DNA from: Paracamarosporium sp. OC-R06-R3
Taxonomy: Eukaryota; Ascomycota; Dothideomycetes; Pleosporales; Didymosphaeriaceae
Assembly (NCBI GenBank): GCA_019828545.1
Contig: JACVRA010000101.1
Location: forward strand, 178,658-242,657
Direction of reading: 5' to 3'
DNA length: 64,000 bases
The notes under the pieces were generated by a model. That model was not told where the DNA came from and made no database searches. It was given only the letters and a program-made list of their open reading frames with translations. Within the stretch, counting starts at the first letter, position 1, and each line of letters opens with the position of its first letter. The position numbers were made by a program, and so were the translations under genes. Positions 22,405 to 34,873 of the stretch are shown here, in pieces.

Positions 22405-25400
22405 TCACCTCCCCCGGCTTGCCTTCCTATCAAGCCTAGGACTCCCATGAATACTACCCCTGGGACTCCGCGGCCCAGGCGTAGGCGTCATAAGCGGCAC
22501 CCGCTCGATACCGACTTTGCTCTCAAACACGCGCATAACGAGCGCCTGCACCGCCCTCTGTATATCCTGCGCCATCTCCGTGCCGAGCAGCCCCACGACC
22601 AGTGGCGCAAAGACTGCGACGTGCTTTTCGAACTCGCCGGGAGGGAACCCGCAGTATCCGTCCAGCACGCTGACGACGACGGGTCGCCATGTGACGATGT
22701 TGCGCTGCTGCGTTTCTTCGTCAAGCTCGATGTAGGACGCGATGATGTCTTCGCAGAGCGGGATGAGCGCGGCTTCTGTATCGGCGCGCGAGGCGGCGCG
22801 GTCGTTTGAGGTGTCGTGGTACATCCTGAAGAGGATGCTGACGTAGACGGATGCGGAGCCGGACTCTTGTTTGAGAAGATTGGGTGGTTGCTTCATGAAA
22901 CCTTCTCTAAATAACCGCGTACGGAGATCACGGTCCGCGTTGAAGCGCTTGGCAAAGTGGTAGGACTTCTTGAGGACGGCCATGAGACGGAGAAGCTCGC
23001 CTGAGGGTATCTTTTCGTAGACGGCGTCGTTAGTAAATAGCTCTTGAACGGTCTCGATCATCAGGAGCTGGAGTACGCATTTGGTGATGATTTGGTTGAA
23101 GAAGCGCCGGCGGGCTGCAGTAACAACCACGGGTGGTTGCTGGAGGTCTTGATTCTCCGGTCGATAGTCCTCGAGCTCTTGCGTTTGACGCTTTGGCAAT
23201 GGCGATGGCATGCGTTGTTGCTCAGGAGCTAAAGTGCTTGATGAGTCGTTTGTTACTACTGACGGACGACGTGGACTGCTGAGACCGTTGATGCCGAGCG
23301 CGTTGTCATCGGTCGACTCCTCTTCACTAGGGTTTTGTAGCGAGAGCTCCTTGGGAGGAACACTCGCTGTAGGGGTCTTCTCAGCATCAACTCCGTTAGG
23401 ACCATTCGGCGTTTGTGATTGAGATGGTGTGCCCGCCGTGGCAGCCGACATCAATGCTGTCGCTTCGGTTCGTACAAACAGGTCGACAAATGCCCTGACG
23501 ATTTGATTCCAATGTTGTGGCGTGAATTTCTGGACATTTTGCAGTATCAACTGTTGTAAGCAATTACTGCCAATGCGAGCAAGTGTATCGTTTTCTTGAC
23601 ATATGCATAGTGCCAAAAGATCAAGGAACCGGTCGAGCATGTATTCTAGGGACTCGAAAAAGTGAGTGAACAACCGGACCATATTCCGGAGGGCCTGGAT
23701 CATTGTTGTGGAAAGCCAAACAGAGAGTTCCTCGTGGTTCAGGACCTTTGACATTTCTGACTTTGACTTCAAAACCATAAAGATAGGATAAAGCAGCTGA
23801 CGCCAGAGCATATCCCAGAACTCTCGCGGGAAGTCGCCTCCGTAAGTGATTAGAGTCTCGAAGAGGTAGCTCAACGCTCTCGACCGAACTTCCAAATCTT
23901 CGCCTGTCATTAAAACGTCGTGGAAGGCGAACAATACGGGGAACCAGAACTGCTCTTCTTGCGTCTGTCGACTCGGCTGTTTGGGTATCGACGAACCCTT
24001 GTCAGACTCTTTCACAAATCCGGCCCGAGCCGAGAGTGAGCACTCGGGAGTTCGTAACATCTTTGGTACTGACGATTTCAGGAGTTCGATGGCTTGTAGG
24101 GACTTTTTCTGGAATTTGTAGTTTTTAGAAAACTCGGTGAGGCAGACGATCAGATCTGCGAATGCGGCCTGGGAGATCACAACCCCGAAGCGCGTGTTGT
24201 ACACCTGCGATACATTTTCGAACGCAAGATTGACAATGCCCTCTGCCGACCAACATTAGCCTTGTACGATCCGCGAGACGTCTGACTTACCATATGGCTC
24301 CCGTGCAGCCACAGTGAAGACTCCAAACATGGTCTTCCACCCAGAGCGAATGTTCTCACCCCGCGCCTGGATCATCTGGATGAGACAACGTAGCACCATA
24401 TCTTTGACTGATACCACACTAGCATTGTTAATGATGTGCTCAAATGGCTTCAAAAAGTCCTTCTGGAACTTGAAACCAGGAAGCTCCTCGATCTCCATGA
24501 ACTTCATCGACAACTGCCGCAAAGAGTTGAGAGCGAAGTAGACAACGTTCGTGTTAGTATGGCAGCCGACTTCGTTGAAGTGCGCACCAAGAATTTGCCA
24601 AATGTTCGTCCATTCGAAACGAACACGAGTCATATTGTAACCGCTGATTTCGACCAGTTTCTGCAAACTGTATGTTCGGGGCGACTCGCTCTGACCAGAA
24701 GATTGGATCTCTTGCCAGCTAACTTGAGTAAGCGCCTTGACAAAGTCGACGATGGCCTCTCCAGACAGATTGGCAGTGCTGGTAAATATCCGGTCAACGC
24801 CTCTCACAATGTCAGTGGAGCGGCTCTCCTCAGCAACATCCGCCTGAAATTGAATGGTGTTTGTATGTGAGATTTGTCGTCGTCTATTGTTCGGCACATT
24901 TAGCGATTTTCGAGATTGCGCTCCACTTTGCGACTGAGTCTTCAAAACATCAGGCACTGAACGCTCGTCAATACCGGCCGATATAAGCTGGAAGCGATCG
25001 AGCTGGGAGACGCAGGTAAGTACCTCGCGCCACGACTCCCGCAACAGGTTGCCCTCGGTATTTGCAATCTCGATCAGCACTTTCAAAGCTTCCATGTTCT
25101 TCGCCTTCATCTCGCTCAAATTATAAAGGTTGGTAAAGCGAGCCAAGAACGCAACGAAAGCCTGTCGAGCACTTTCCACGTCGAATATGCAGGAGATGCG
25201 AATGGCAAGCCTGATGCCTTCAATGCAGAGCCTTACGATCTCGATGTTGTGGTCTTGGGCTTGACCCGACAGCGCAGTAAGGAAGGGCATCCAGGTGACT
25301 TCGAACATTGGTCCAACATGCTTGGAGGATGACGCGGGAATAAATTTGGAGACTGGCATCGTCCTTGTAGTCCTTCTCTGAGCCCGAAGAAGTTGTTTGT

Positions 25401-28380
25401 ATAGTTGTTCGGTTTTGTTAGCCATCGCCTCCGACGCCTGAACGTAGACTTCTCTTTGAAGATCTCGCCCGCCACCAATCAAGGCTTGTCCAACTGCAGC
25501 CAAACCTCCTGCTTGTTGAGGCTGTATTAGGCCTTTGTCTGCAGCTGCCTCCTGTTCTGTTTCCAGAACAATCTCCTTGTGCGCAATTTCTTCATAAATC
25601 CCTCGGAGATAATCGTCAGGCAGATCAGCGCCGTCGTTGATACCACGGTTATTCTTGATGAATTCCTCCGGAGTCATACGGGGTCCTTTCATCTTGCTAC
25701 TATGCTGATCTACGTTCAGCATGATGACTGAGTACGAAAGCACATAAGCAGTATCAGCGTTGGCATAAGCATTAGGGTTTCCAGTTATGTATCGTTCAGC
25801 GAACTTCAGCATGAATCGATCAATCTTCTGGGCCTCGCCGGGTAACCGGAAGCATTGAAGGAACCGTCGCAGAGCATCGGTGAAGCGCGTCTTGGTGAAG
25901 TCCAGCTGGTCGACGAAAGCGTGCATAATAGCGATGTTTTCTGTGTCACCTTCTCCTAAAAACTCGCCAAGCGGTCCCTTGTCTAGAAGATCGGTTTCGT
26001 GGAAGAACCTGGCGATATCCTCGGGAGAATCTGAAGCAATGAAGCCTTCTTTGATCAAAGTTTTCAACCCACGCTTCGGTTTGTAGTTGAACTCACGAAC
26101 AGCCCTTGTCAGAGCTGTCTTCTTCTGTTTTGCCTTCTCCAATTCGCCATAGTCATCCTCCGCCATGGGTGTCACGGTTCCTGAGTCTCCTCCCACGTTA
26201 GGCGATTCGGAGATAGTTCTGTTATCGGTAGAGGCTCTCAGGTTGTCCACTGAACCTCTCAAATCTACATTTGAATTTCTCGCAGTGTTGGTGATAGACT
26301 GCTCAGACCAGTTAACCAAAGAACGCAGAATCTCTACAAGTCCTTCTAATGACTCTTGCTTCAAGGCATATTCGGGAGGATATGCGTGCTCGGTTTCGTG
26401 TGGAACAGTCATCGATGCTGTTGACAACGAAGGTGGCAACGTCCCTCTATTTTGCCAATCCGATGCCTTCGATTGTCTCTCGCGCTGTTCTTGGTAAGCT
26501 TGTTGCTGCATAGGCGTCACTGTGACCGGCGTGCTTGAGATTTTGGAAAGATGCTCAACAACACGCTGGTACATGTTGTCGAGCGCAGTGCGATCGCAGT
26601 CGTAATTGAGGTAGATTTCTACCAAGGCGCGAGGATCAGCTGCTAACCGTCGGAATACGGTCAGAATGTACTGTTTCTGAAATGCTGGTGCACTTCGCTT
26701 GTCTAAGGTGGCGAGGTAAATCTCTTTCAAAAACACCTCGACCTCCTTCTTCAACATGACACGCAAGTACTTGAGCATGTGCCAGAAGATTTCACAAGCC
26801 ACCTCGAAAACTTTGTTGACAGAACTCGCACCATTTCGACTTAAACTCAAGCAGAGGTACTGCTTGATGGCTTGTATAAATGTGGTAGGCTCATCGCCAC
26901 TGCCGCTCCTTATCGTCGCATATGGTGATACGAAGACGGCGATGTTGTTGTGGAGAATGGTATGAATGATATGGAGAGACAATAACTTGGAGCGCATGCC
27001 TTGCGATCTCACGTCTAGTGCGTGGTCCACCGCAAGGGTCTTGGTGCTGAGTCTACACATAGCGCGGAACACGAGGTAGGCATCCTTGACGAATATTTCG
27101 TCTTCTTCCTCTTCGTCTGAGCCTTCGCCCTCTTGCGGAGTCGATGAAGCTTCGACACCAGAGACATGCCTTGACCCTGCCTTGCCTTTTATCCGTGTGA
27201 CCAAGGTCGGCGCGTTGTCGTGTATCCGGTCATCGTTGAAACTCATGTTGTTCTCGAAGCTCTGCAGAGTGATTTTGGGTCCGGTGTGTTTTTCTACTGG
27301 CTTGTCGCTCGGCTCGCCGGACTCGGGATCATCTTGCTCTTCTTCTGCATCTTCGGCATCTCTTTCAGTGCCATTGGCGTGTTCTATTTCCCCGTCGCCC
27401 TCTTCAGGCATATTTTCTTCCGAGTTATTTTTATCGTTCAGTGAAACGCGAGAAAGATTGACCCTAGCTTCTTTCGCTGCCAACCTGCTCTTGACTCTTT
27501 CAAAGACTGTGCCCACCATTTGTGTCAGGGCCCCCTGCGCGACCTGTTGGTTTGCGCTCGACTTGGAGAGCAAAAATATGTTGTAGGTTAACCGCACAGC
27601 CTTCAGCAGTCCGGCACCGTGAACCACGATTTTGTCGTTCAATATCGCAGCCAACAAAGACTTGACAATCTGAAGCTGCACATCCGGCGGAGTCGCCTCG
27701 CCCTGGAAGCATTCGCATATTGTGTCTATGGCTTTCTCGATCAAAGGTGCAGCCTCATTGTCACCCTGTGGCTCGGAAGGCACGGAGAAGTAGGAATAGC
27801 TGATCAGCTTGCCTATACAGTCCAAGGCTACTATCGAGACGGGCACCGAAGGAGTCTCGGAGGCTAGCTGGAGCGGTTCGAAGAGGATCTCGGGGTTGAT
27901 GCGCGAGGGGTCGCCCTCTGCCTTGATGGCTGCCAAGGCGGTTGCAACCGCATCTCCCAGCTTCTTGTTCTTCTTCGCATCTTTTGATGCGGCTATGTTC
28001 TCCAGCGCTGTGATTACGAAGACCAAGGAGCTGCGGGTCGAGGGTCGCGTGGCGGTTGTGGCAGCCGTGGCCGCAGTCGACTGGGAATCGGTGCGTGGAC
28101 GCGTGTCGGCGTGCATGCGCTGGTCAAAGAATTCGGCGGTCCGCCGCGAGTCCGCTTCGTCTGGCTCAGGCACATTGAGCTTGGGAGTCGGCGGAGTAGG
28201 CGTGGGCATGTCCGCGGGCGTCTGCGGTGCGTGGGGAGTCGGCGGAGCGCTCTCGTGTGCGTCCGCAGAGTCGTCGTCCGCACCCTCCTCTTCTGCTGCA
28301 GGCGGCTGCTGCTGCGTCTGCCCGCCCGGCCACTTGTCCTCGACCTCGGGCGAGCCTGGCGGGGGCTCTGTGTCGGCCAT
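22405..28380 (-). CDS. SEC7: Sec7-type ARF guanine nucleotide exchange factor (BIG/Sec7)
   Basis: Exchange factor that activates Arf GTPases at the trans-Golgi. Exons 28380-24291 and 24242-22405 with one 48-nt intron (GTAAGT..GGCAG) give 1975 aa, the usual size for fungal Sec7. Order of parts: acidic, Pro-rich N-terminus; DCB domain (about 100-330); HUS domain with its box YLNYDCD near residue 592; catalytic Sec7 domain about 755-945 with FRLPGEAQKIDR, whose Glu is the catalytic finger, and the motif-2 region VLSYSVIMLNVDQHS; then the helical HDS repeats to the C-terminus. The start is the first ATG after stops and is followed by a typical low-complexity leader. Transcribed divergently from LAT1 across 546 bp. 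Confidence 0.97.
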
Positions 28381-28926
28381 GATGTTTGGTGGTGGGTGTG
28401 CTCGTGATGCTCCTGCTTTAATGTCTGGCGGGGGTCCTGCTCAAGCTACCATTGCGGAGGCAGGCGCTCACGGAAGGCGGCAGGTGCTGCGGGAGGTGCC
28501 TGCCAAAAGGAAACTGCGACTACAGACAGTCACAAACAAGAGCTCTAGAAGGGACGCTGTCCTGTACAACCCAATGCGGAATGACAAAGTGTCTTTGGCA
28601 TCAGCCTCCTAACCCGGCGCTGCATCCCTGTCCGCGCTCGCCTGTCGCAGCTCCGAGCTGCTGTGGCTCCGCTGTGGCTGAACATTTGCTCCCTGGTGCG
28701 CCGGGGACTAAGATTGTCTTGGCCGCCGCTACGGCCAACAGCTAAACACTTTGATTCTGTTGGGCGCAACAACCTCTCCATCTCCAGCACATCTGACATC
28801 CGACCCTCGAGCGCGGGCTCTCCTCCTACATCTCTCCGCTCGCTCTTCCCGCACACAGGTGCTGCCTGCCCTCGTTCCTTGCGTGCCCCGGGAAATTTTC
28901 AGCGGACCCTTCGGCATCCCGTCACA
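28381..28926. promoter_or_regulatory. Shared divergent promoter region SEC7 / LAT1
   Basis: 546 bp between two divergent start codons. No clear TATA box; pyrimidine-rich tracts precede the LAT1 ATG, as is usual for fungal housekeeping genes. Limits are simply the two start codons. Confidence 0.5.
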
Positions 28927-30659
28927 ATGCCTGCGACCACGACTCTTCTGTCCCGCGCGGGTTCCCAATTGACCTCGAGAGGGTCAATTGCCCTGCGCGG
29001 AAGCTTGACCGCCTCGCGATGCTCAGACTTCGCCGCGTATGTCCTTCCCGCGCTTGCAATCCGCTCTTGACGAAGCTTACGTTGACCCTGCCTGCAGCCG
29101 ACGAACACCCGCTTTGGCAGCTCTCGCCAGATACTATGCCTCCAAGTGTGAGCAATGCCCCCCCTCAGTCTTTCCGAAGACCGCCGGGATACACGATGCT
29201 GATCTGTGACGTGTACAGCCTTCCCTTCGCATACCGTCGTCAGCATGCCTGCCCTGTCCCCGACCATGACCGCCGGAAACATTGGTACCTGGCAGAAGAA
29301 GGTCGGCGACACGATAGCGCCGGGAGACGTGCTGGTGGAGATTGAGACCGACAAGGCCCAGATGGACTTTGAGTTCCAGGAGGAGGGCGTCATCGCTAAG
29401 ATCCTCAAGGACTCTGGAGCGAAGGACATCGCAGTTGGCAGCGTGAGTTCCCTTTCTGTCCGGCGGGAAACATGGCATACGATCCAGCACTACGGATCAA
29501 GCACTGGAGTCCTATTTGAAGATGTGTCATGGCTAACTTTGAGCAGCCCATTGCTGTCCTCATCGAGGAGGGCGCGGATGTCTCTGCTTTCGAATCTTTC
29601 TCCGTTGAGGATGCTGGAGGTGACAAGTCTGCTGCTGCCCCCTCTAAGGAGGGCGAGGCTTCTGAAGCTAGCGAGTCTCCCAAGTCAGGATCCGGCACTG
29701 CCCCGCCCGCAAAGGAAGAGGCTGCTCCCCAGGCCATTGAGTCTGACTCCTCCGGCAAGCGCCTGGAGCTTTCCATCGATCGCCAGAGCTCCGCATCGCC
29801 TGCCGTCAAGAAGCTTGCTCTTGAGAAGGGCGTTGCGCTCTCATCTATCAAGGGCTCTGGTCCTGGTGGAAAGATCACCAAGGAGGACGTTGAGAAGGCT
29901 CAGTCTACTGGCGGAGCTCCGGGCGCCACCGCTGGTGCACCTACATACGAGGATGTTCCTGCTACCAGCATGCGCAAGGTCATCGCGTCTCGTCTTACCC
30001 AGAGCATGCAGCAGAACCCCCATTACTTTGTTGCCTCCAACATTTCCGTCTCCAAGCTGCTCAAGCTCCGGGAAGCGCTCAACGCTTCTTCCAAGGGCGA
30101 GTACAAGCTCTCCGTCAACGACTTCCTCGTCAAGGCTCTTGCCGCCGCCGCCCGCAAGGTCCCTGCTGCCAACTCGTCATGGCGTGAGGAGGGCGGACAG
30201 GTTGTCATCCGCCAACACAACGTCGTTGACGTCTCTGTCGCTGTTGCTACCCCTGTCGGTCTGATGACTCCCATTGTCAAGAACGTCAACGGCCTCGGCC
30301 TCCAGGCTGTTTCTTCCCAGATCAAGGACCTTGGCAAGCGCGCGCGTGATGGTAAGCTCAAGCCTGAGGAGTACCAGGGTGGAACCATCACCATCTCAAA
30401 CATGGGCATGAACGCTGCCGTCGAGCGCTTCACCGCCGTCATCAACCCTCCTCAGGCCGTCATCGTCGCAATTGGCACAACACAGAAGGTCGCAGTACCC
30501 GGCGAGCTCTCAGAAGACGGCACGCCGAGCGTTGAGTGGGATGACCAGATTGTCATCACCGGAAGCTTCGACCACAAGGTCGTTGACGGCGCAGTTGGTG
30601 GCGAGTTCATGCGGGAACTCAAGAAGGCGATTGAGAACCCGTTGGAGCTTATGCTATAG
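28927..30659 (+). CDS. LAT1: Pyruvate dehydrogenase E2, dihydrolipoyl acetyltransferase (mitochondrial)
   Basis: Core subunit of the mitochondrial pyruvate dehydrogenase complex; moves the acetyl group from lipoamide to CoA. Exons 28927-29036, 29098-29147, 29219-29442 and 29547-30659 give 498 aa. A basic, Ser/Arg-rich targeting leader runs to about residue 50 (ends ARYYASK). One lipoyl domain follows with the carrier Lys99 in ETDKAQM, then a Ser/Ala/Glu linker, an E1/E3-binding domain ([20 protein letters not shown]) and the acyltransferase core, with the active-site motif DHKVVDG near residues 469-475. Ends LELML. All exon joins keep frame. It could be confused with other 2-oxoacid E2 enzymes, but the single lipoyl domain and SMPALSPTM start are typical of PDH E2. 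Confidence 0.96.
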
Positions 30660-31199
30660 TGCGATTGTAATTTTCTAGGATGCAGGCGATAGGGATCTAG
30701 ATCGGTTCGGTGGACGAGGATGTGTAAGCTTTATCTGAGCGATCGGTGTCTTGGCTGAGATCTTGTACAATGAATGGCAATTCCTTCTACATTCAGATTG
30801 ATTTCTGTTCGCGACGTCTTGCATAGGCCTTGTATCAAAAGATGAGAAGCTTAATTCCATATGTTCATGCACCTTGGTCCCGCTTTGATACTTAATCTTT
30901 TTATCTACTTCAGAGCAACCGTCCACATCCAAGCTCCAATCACGAAATTGGCCGCTCCCACATCTGCAACAATTTAGATGAAGAAAAGGCACGATACAGC
31001 TCGCACTCGAGTTGCTGTATCCCATAGGTGTGAACTTCAATACGATCCTGCTCTGAAAACCGTATACCTACATCGTAGTTTTGCCTCGCCTCACCTTCCC
31101 AGCCAAACCTAGACCTTACACTTTCCATCAATGTTTAACACCCTGCCTGTAGAAGCATTTTGCCACCTCAAAACTACACTACGCCTCCCAACAACCCAC
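30660..31199. other. Convergent intergenic region, no gene seen
   Basis: 540 bp holding the 3' ends of LAT1 (+) and the Zn2Cys6 factor (-). Nothing else recognised. Confidence 0.5.
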
Positions 31200-32946
31200 C
31201 TAAATACTAGCCACAATCCCCGCAATCATCATCCCCAACCCATCCATCTCAGCATACCACTTCCCCACAAGATCATCCACCACACCGCCATTACCCTTCC
31301 CCCCACCACCCAGTTTCGCAATAATAAAATCCCCCACGGTCTCCAGCCGCGGCGCACCAGCTTCTGAGCACTGTTGCCGACGGTACTCCCGCTCCCAGTC
31401 CCAGCGCGTGCGGGCTTCCCAGAGGACCTTGCTGCCGGGGAGAGAGTGGTTGTTTGGGTTTGTGATGGGATCGGAGGGGTCGTTGCCGACTATTAAGGCG
31501 AGGAGGAAGCAGGTTATTGAGATTCTATGTTGGGTTAGAGGCTGGGGTATTGTGCAATGTTGTAACGAGATCGCGGTGGAGACAATCTTGTAGAATGTTT
31601 GTGTGGAGATGTGTTCTGAGCACTAGCTCGACATGCTAACGGCCTGATGGGAACATAGAACGTACCTTCTGCGTGTTTCGTCGCATATCCATTCTTCCCA
31701 TGTTGGTTGCGTGGCGCGGGTGTGCCGGGGGCTGAATGGGGTGCCGGTCAGTGCAGAGATTCGTATGGCGAGTTTCTAGATATGTGAATATTTTGTGAGC
31801 TCAAGTGGGGTGTGGATGGGAATATGGGGCGGGGATAAAATGCATACCTCCATTGTTCGCACTATAGGGGAGTTGATTTCGGCGTAGGTACGACCTGATA
31901 TAGTGACCCTCATTATGCCGTAGAGCATAGTTGCTTGGATCGCGGCGATTATCTCACCCAGCGAGAAGCTTTCGGCCTGGGGGAATGGTAAGAGGTTACG
32001 AACTCTCAGTGTGGCTAGGGAAAGTTGTATTGATAGAGCTTACCTTTTCAGTAATATGCCGATGTTCGCTGTCTATGATTCGCCATAGGAAATCGTTCAT
32101 GCTATCAGAAGATGGGCGGGACACCAACATGCGTGCGATGTTTATACACGCGTCTAGCTGATGTAGTGGCGTATTCTCATAAGTACTATTTACATCTGCT
32201 GTTCGGCCATCGAAATGCAGTCTACAGCCATGAGGATGGATAAAGGGTGGTAGGTTGTTTTCCTGCGTAAGCATACGCGGATATGAATTGATGACCGATA
32301 GGAGGAACTGGCGGCAGCCGTTAGATAAAAAACTTGGGCTTCGTGACGGCCGCCCAATTGCCGAAGAAGGGGGAAATGTAATTCGGGCGATGTTTTGAGT
32401 CCTGAGAGAACTGGATGACGTCTCTGGAGTATGAGTTGGTGCATTGCTGACAGGTTCTGTATTTGCACTCGGTGCATTTACGAAGATATGCGGTAGAGAA
32501 AAGTCTCTACGTGAGCTTGAGTCCCTATAATAGTCTTCAGGCTGTGCATAAATTGTATTCAAGTGTCCAAAAGTATCGATGTCGGTTAAATCGTCCAGTG
32601 AAATCGGCCTTATGTCTTCAGCACTCCCTGCAGACGGATCACTTTCCTTTCCAAGGTGCGCGATTAATTGGGATTCTTGTGTGCCAGAAATTCCATGTGG
32701 ATGCAAAACAGAATCACTGTTCGATACGAAAACGCCCTTAGTTTGACGCGTTGTCGATACTGCCCGATGGTTTTTGCCGTAGGAACATGCAAGTTGCTTG
32801 TCGGCACAGCGAGAGCAAGGAGATTTAGTATTACATTTACTTTTGGCCGCCCGACACGAATCGCAAGCCTTAGGCCGAATTGGCCGTTGCTGAGCAGCAC
32901 GGCGCCGGCAATAATTTACGTGTCGTGAGCATGAGGTTTCTGTCAT
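31200..32946 (-). CDS. Zn2Cys6 transcription factor
   Basis: Fungal binuclear-cluster DNA-binding regulator. Exons 32946-32044, 31976-31848, 31775-31666 and 31524-31200 (488 aa). The zinc cluster lies near the N-terminus: Cys28, 31, 38, 44, 47 and 54 (CX2CX6CX5CX2CX6C), with basic residues between and an Arg-rich leader in front. The rest is Ser/Thr/Pro-rich to about residue 190, then a helical region that includes CRQFLLSVINSYPRML and LHQLDACINIARML, resembling the regulatory part of AflR-type cluster activators, though I would not assign that subclass firmly. The last intron (141 nt) is longer than most here. It lies divergent to an oxidoreductase that is followed by a transporter, so local control of those genes is a reasonable inference. 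Confidence 0.88.
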
Positions 32947-33572
32947 CCGTTAGTCATAAGGATTCAATTACGCACTAATGGGAGGAGGCTACAATTGACA
33001 TTGTCATAATTACCTTGGCTGAATGGCTTTGAACATAATGAGCAAAAGTACAACGGCCCTGAAGCCTGAGTTATAGGCCCTTGTACTTCTTCTCTAACCA
33101 TCCCAACAATCTGTTCTTCGTTTCATCTAGTGATTAAATCAACGCAAAACTTGTCAAACGTTCTTGAAAAGCGAAGCCGCAGAAGTTACGCTTGCTTTGA
33201 CTTTGCGGCAAGTACATTTTTCGAGATCTCAGCTCACATGCTGGAGCTTTTCGGAGAATCGACAACTCCGACCTGTGAAGGAGCAGTTGCTGACAAAGTG
33301 CGCTTTTCCGAAAGTGGCATGACTGAAATCCTACCGGCTAGTTTCGCCGGCCAATTTGGCCGCGGTCAGTTCGTCCCTGAACTTCCATCACAACAAGCAT
33401 GATGTGAACGAAATAGTCTAGGCGGCAAGCTTAACTCCGTCAAGATGGCCCTAATAATGAATGTAGAGAGAAAGTATAAAAGACGGTGCAGTGGGGGTAA
33501 ATGAGGTGCATATTCTCACACTTGCAGACTTCCAACCTTCCAGGCTTGAATCAAATTTAGCCCATTCACAAC
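32947..33572. promoter_or_regulatory. Divergent intergenic region, Zn2Cys6 factor / oxidoreductase
   Basis: 626 bp between divergent starts. The sequence agagaaagtataaaag at about 33468-33483 resembles a TATA region, roughly 90-100 bp before the oxidoreductase ATG. No obvious inverted CGG/CCG pair for a zinc-cluster factor was noticed. Confidence 0.4.
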
Positions 33573-34739
33573 ATGACAGACCAGACAAAAAACCTCGCAG
33601 CAGTCCTACCGGCCCTTGGAGCGGATCTTGTTGTCGAAGAACATCCAATCACACAACCTGGACCTAATGAAGTCTTGGTGCGCAACCACTTTATCGGAAT
33701 CAACCCTATCGATTGGAAACGCCAACTAGTTGGACTTTACATTCCATCCTATCCAGCTATGTTGGGAACTGGTATGTGGATAATGGATCCTAATACTTTT
33801 TACATATATGTAGAAGGAAATTGACGGTCCAGCAGACTTGAGCGGCGTTGTCGAAACTGTGGGTTCGAATGTTACTCATGTTAAACCTGGTGATCGCGTC
33901 CTTGGAACAGCAGATGGCCTTGTTAGCCAGAAGCCGGAGAGGACTTCTTTCCAGACTTATACCATAGTCGGAGCGTCTTCGACTTCGAAGATGCCTTCCA
34001 ATGTCAGTCTTGAGCAGGCTGCTACACTTGGAACGGGTACTGTAAGACACCAAATATCGATAACATCCAAGCTAGATGGTTCACTCACCTCGTTATATAG
34101 ATGACTGCGTATATGATGCTCTTCCATCTGCTTGGCTTACCAAAGCCCGGGTCTGGTACTCCGCTGCCGAAGGCCACGGTACTCGTATGGGGAGGCGCCT
34201 CTAACGTGGGCAATTTTGCCATCCAGTTTGCTAAGCTGGCAGGCTGGAGCGTGTACGCTACAGCAAGCAAGCAACACCATGAATACCTGCGCTCCATTGG
34301 TGCTAGTGTGGTTTTCGATTACCATTCGACGACCATCGTTGAGGATCTTGTGGCTGCGGCCGAGCGTGAAGGAAAGCCTATCGCTTACGCCGTGGACGCC
34401 ATTACCTTGCCCACTACACTGGGTCCCGTTCAGGACATACTATCGAAATCGACAGCTACCGTGAAGAAGATTGCGCACACGACACCTTGGCCGGAAGACT
34501 TGGTCAAAGCGGAAGGAATTGACGCTGACATGGTTCATGGTGAAGAAGTTTGGATCAAGCCTGACCTCATCGAGCTAGGTTCTAAACTCTTCCACGAAGA
34601 CATCCCCAAGTGGCTCGAGACTGGGGCCATTGTATCACCGGCCTCCCGTGTGATTGAAGGTGGAATCGGAAAGATTCAGACTGCATTAAATGTGCAGAAG
34701 GGAGGAGTGAGCAACGAGAAAGTCGTGGTCAAAGTTTAG
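33573..34739 (+). CDS. Zinc-type medium-chain dehydrogenase/enoyl reductase (MDR, ToxD-like)
   Basis: NAD(P)H-dependent oxidoreductase of the MDR superfamily. Exons 33573-33771, 33836-34041 and 34101-34739 (347 aa). It has a GroES-like N-terminal half (PGPNEVLVRNHFIGINPIDW, then DLSGVVETVGSNVTHVKPGD) and a Rossmann half with VLVWGGASNVGNFAIQFAK as the dinucleotide-binding loop. The catalytic-zinc Cys and the structural zinc Cys quartet of alcohol dehydrogenases are absent, as in stand-alone enoyl reductases and quinone reductases. Such genes often sit in secondary-metabolite or catabolic clusters. Here it lies between a Zn2Cys6 regulator and a transporter. Substrate unknown. Confidence 0.88.
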
Positions 34740-34873
34740 CGGGCACCCTGCTGGAGTTTCGAGGTAGCAGTGGGCGAGCGATAGATGATGCCAGTGAAAT
34801 TATCAATTGGATTATCAAATACCACGTGTTTGTCCCTAGGATTGCTTTCTTCCATTCTACTTGGTAAACGTGC

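Noticed and set aside
29206..30264. 352-codon plus-strand frame overlapping LAT1
   Set aside because: It begins with LAT1 sequence but runs through the third LAT1 intron into a wrong frame (Leu/Ser/Arg-rich); the spliced E2 reading is complete.
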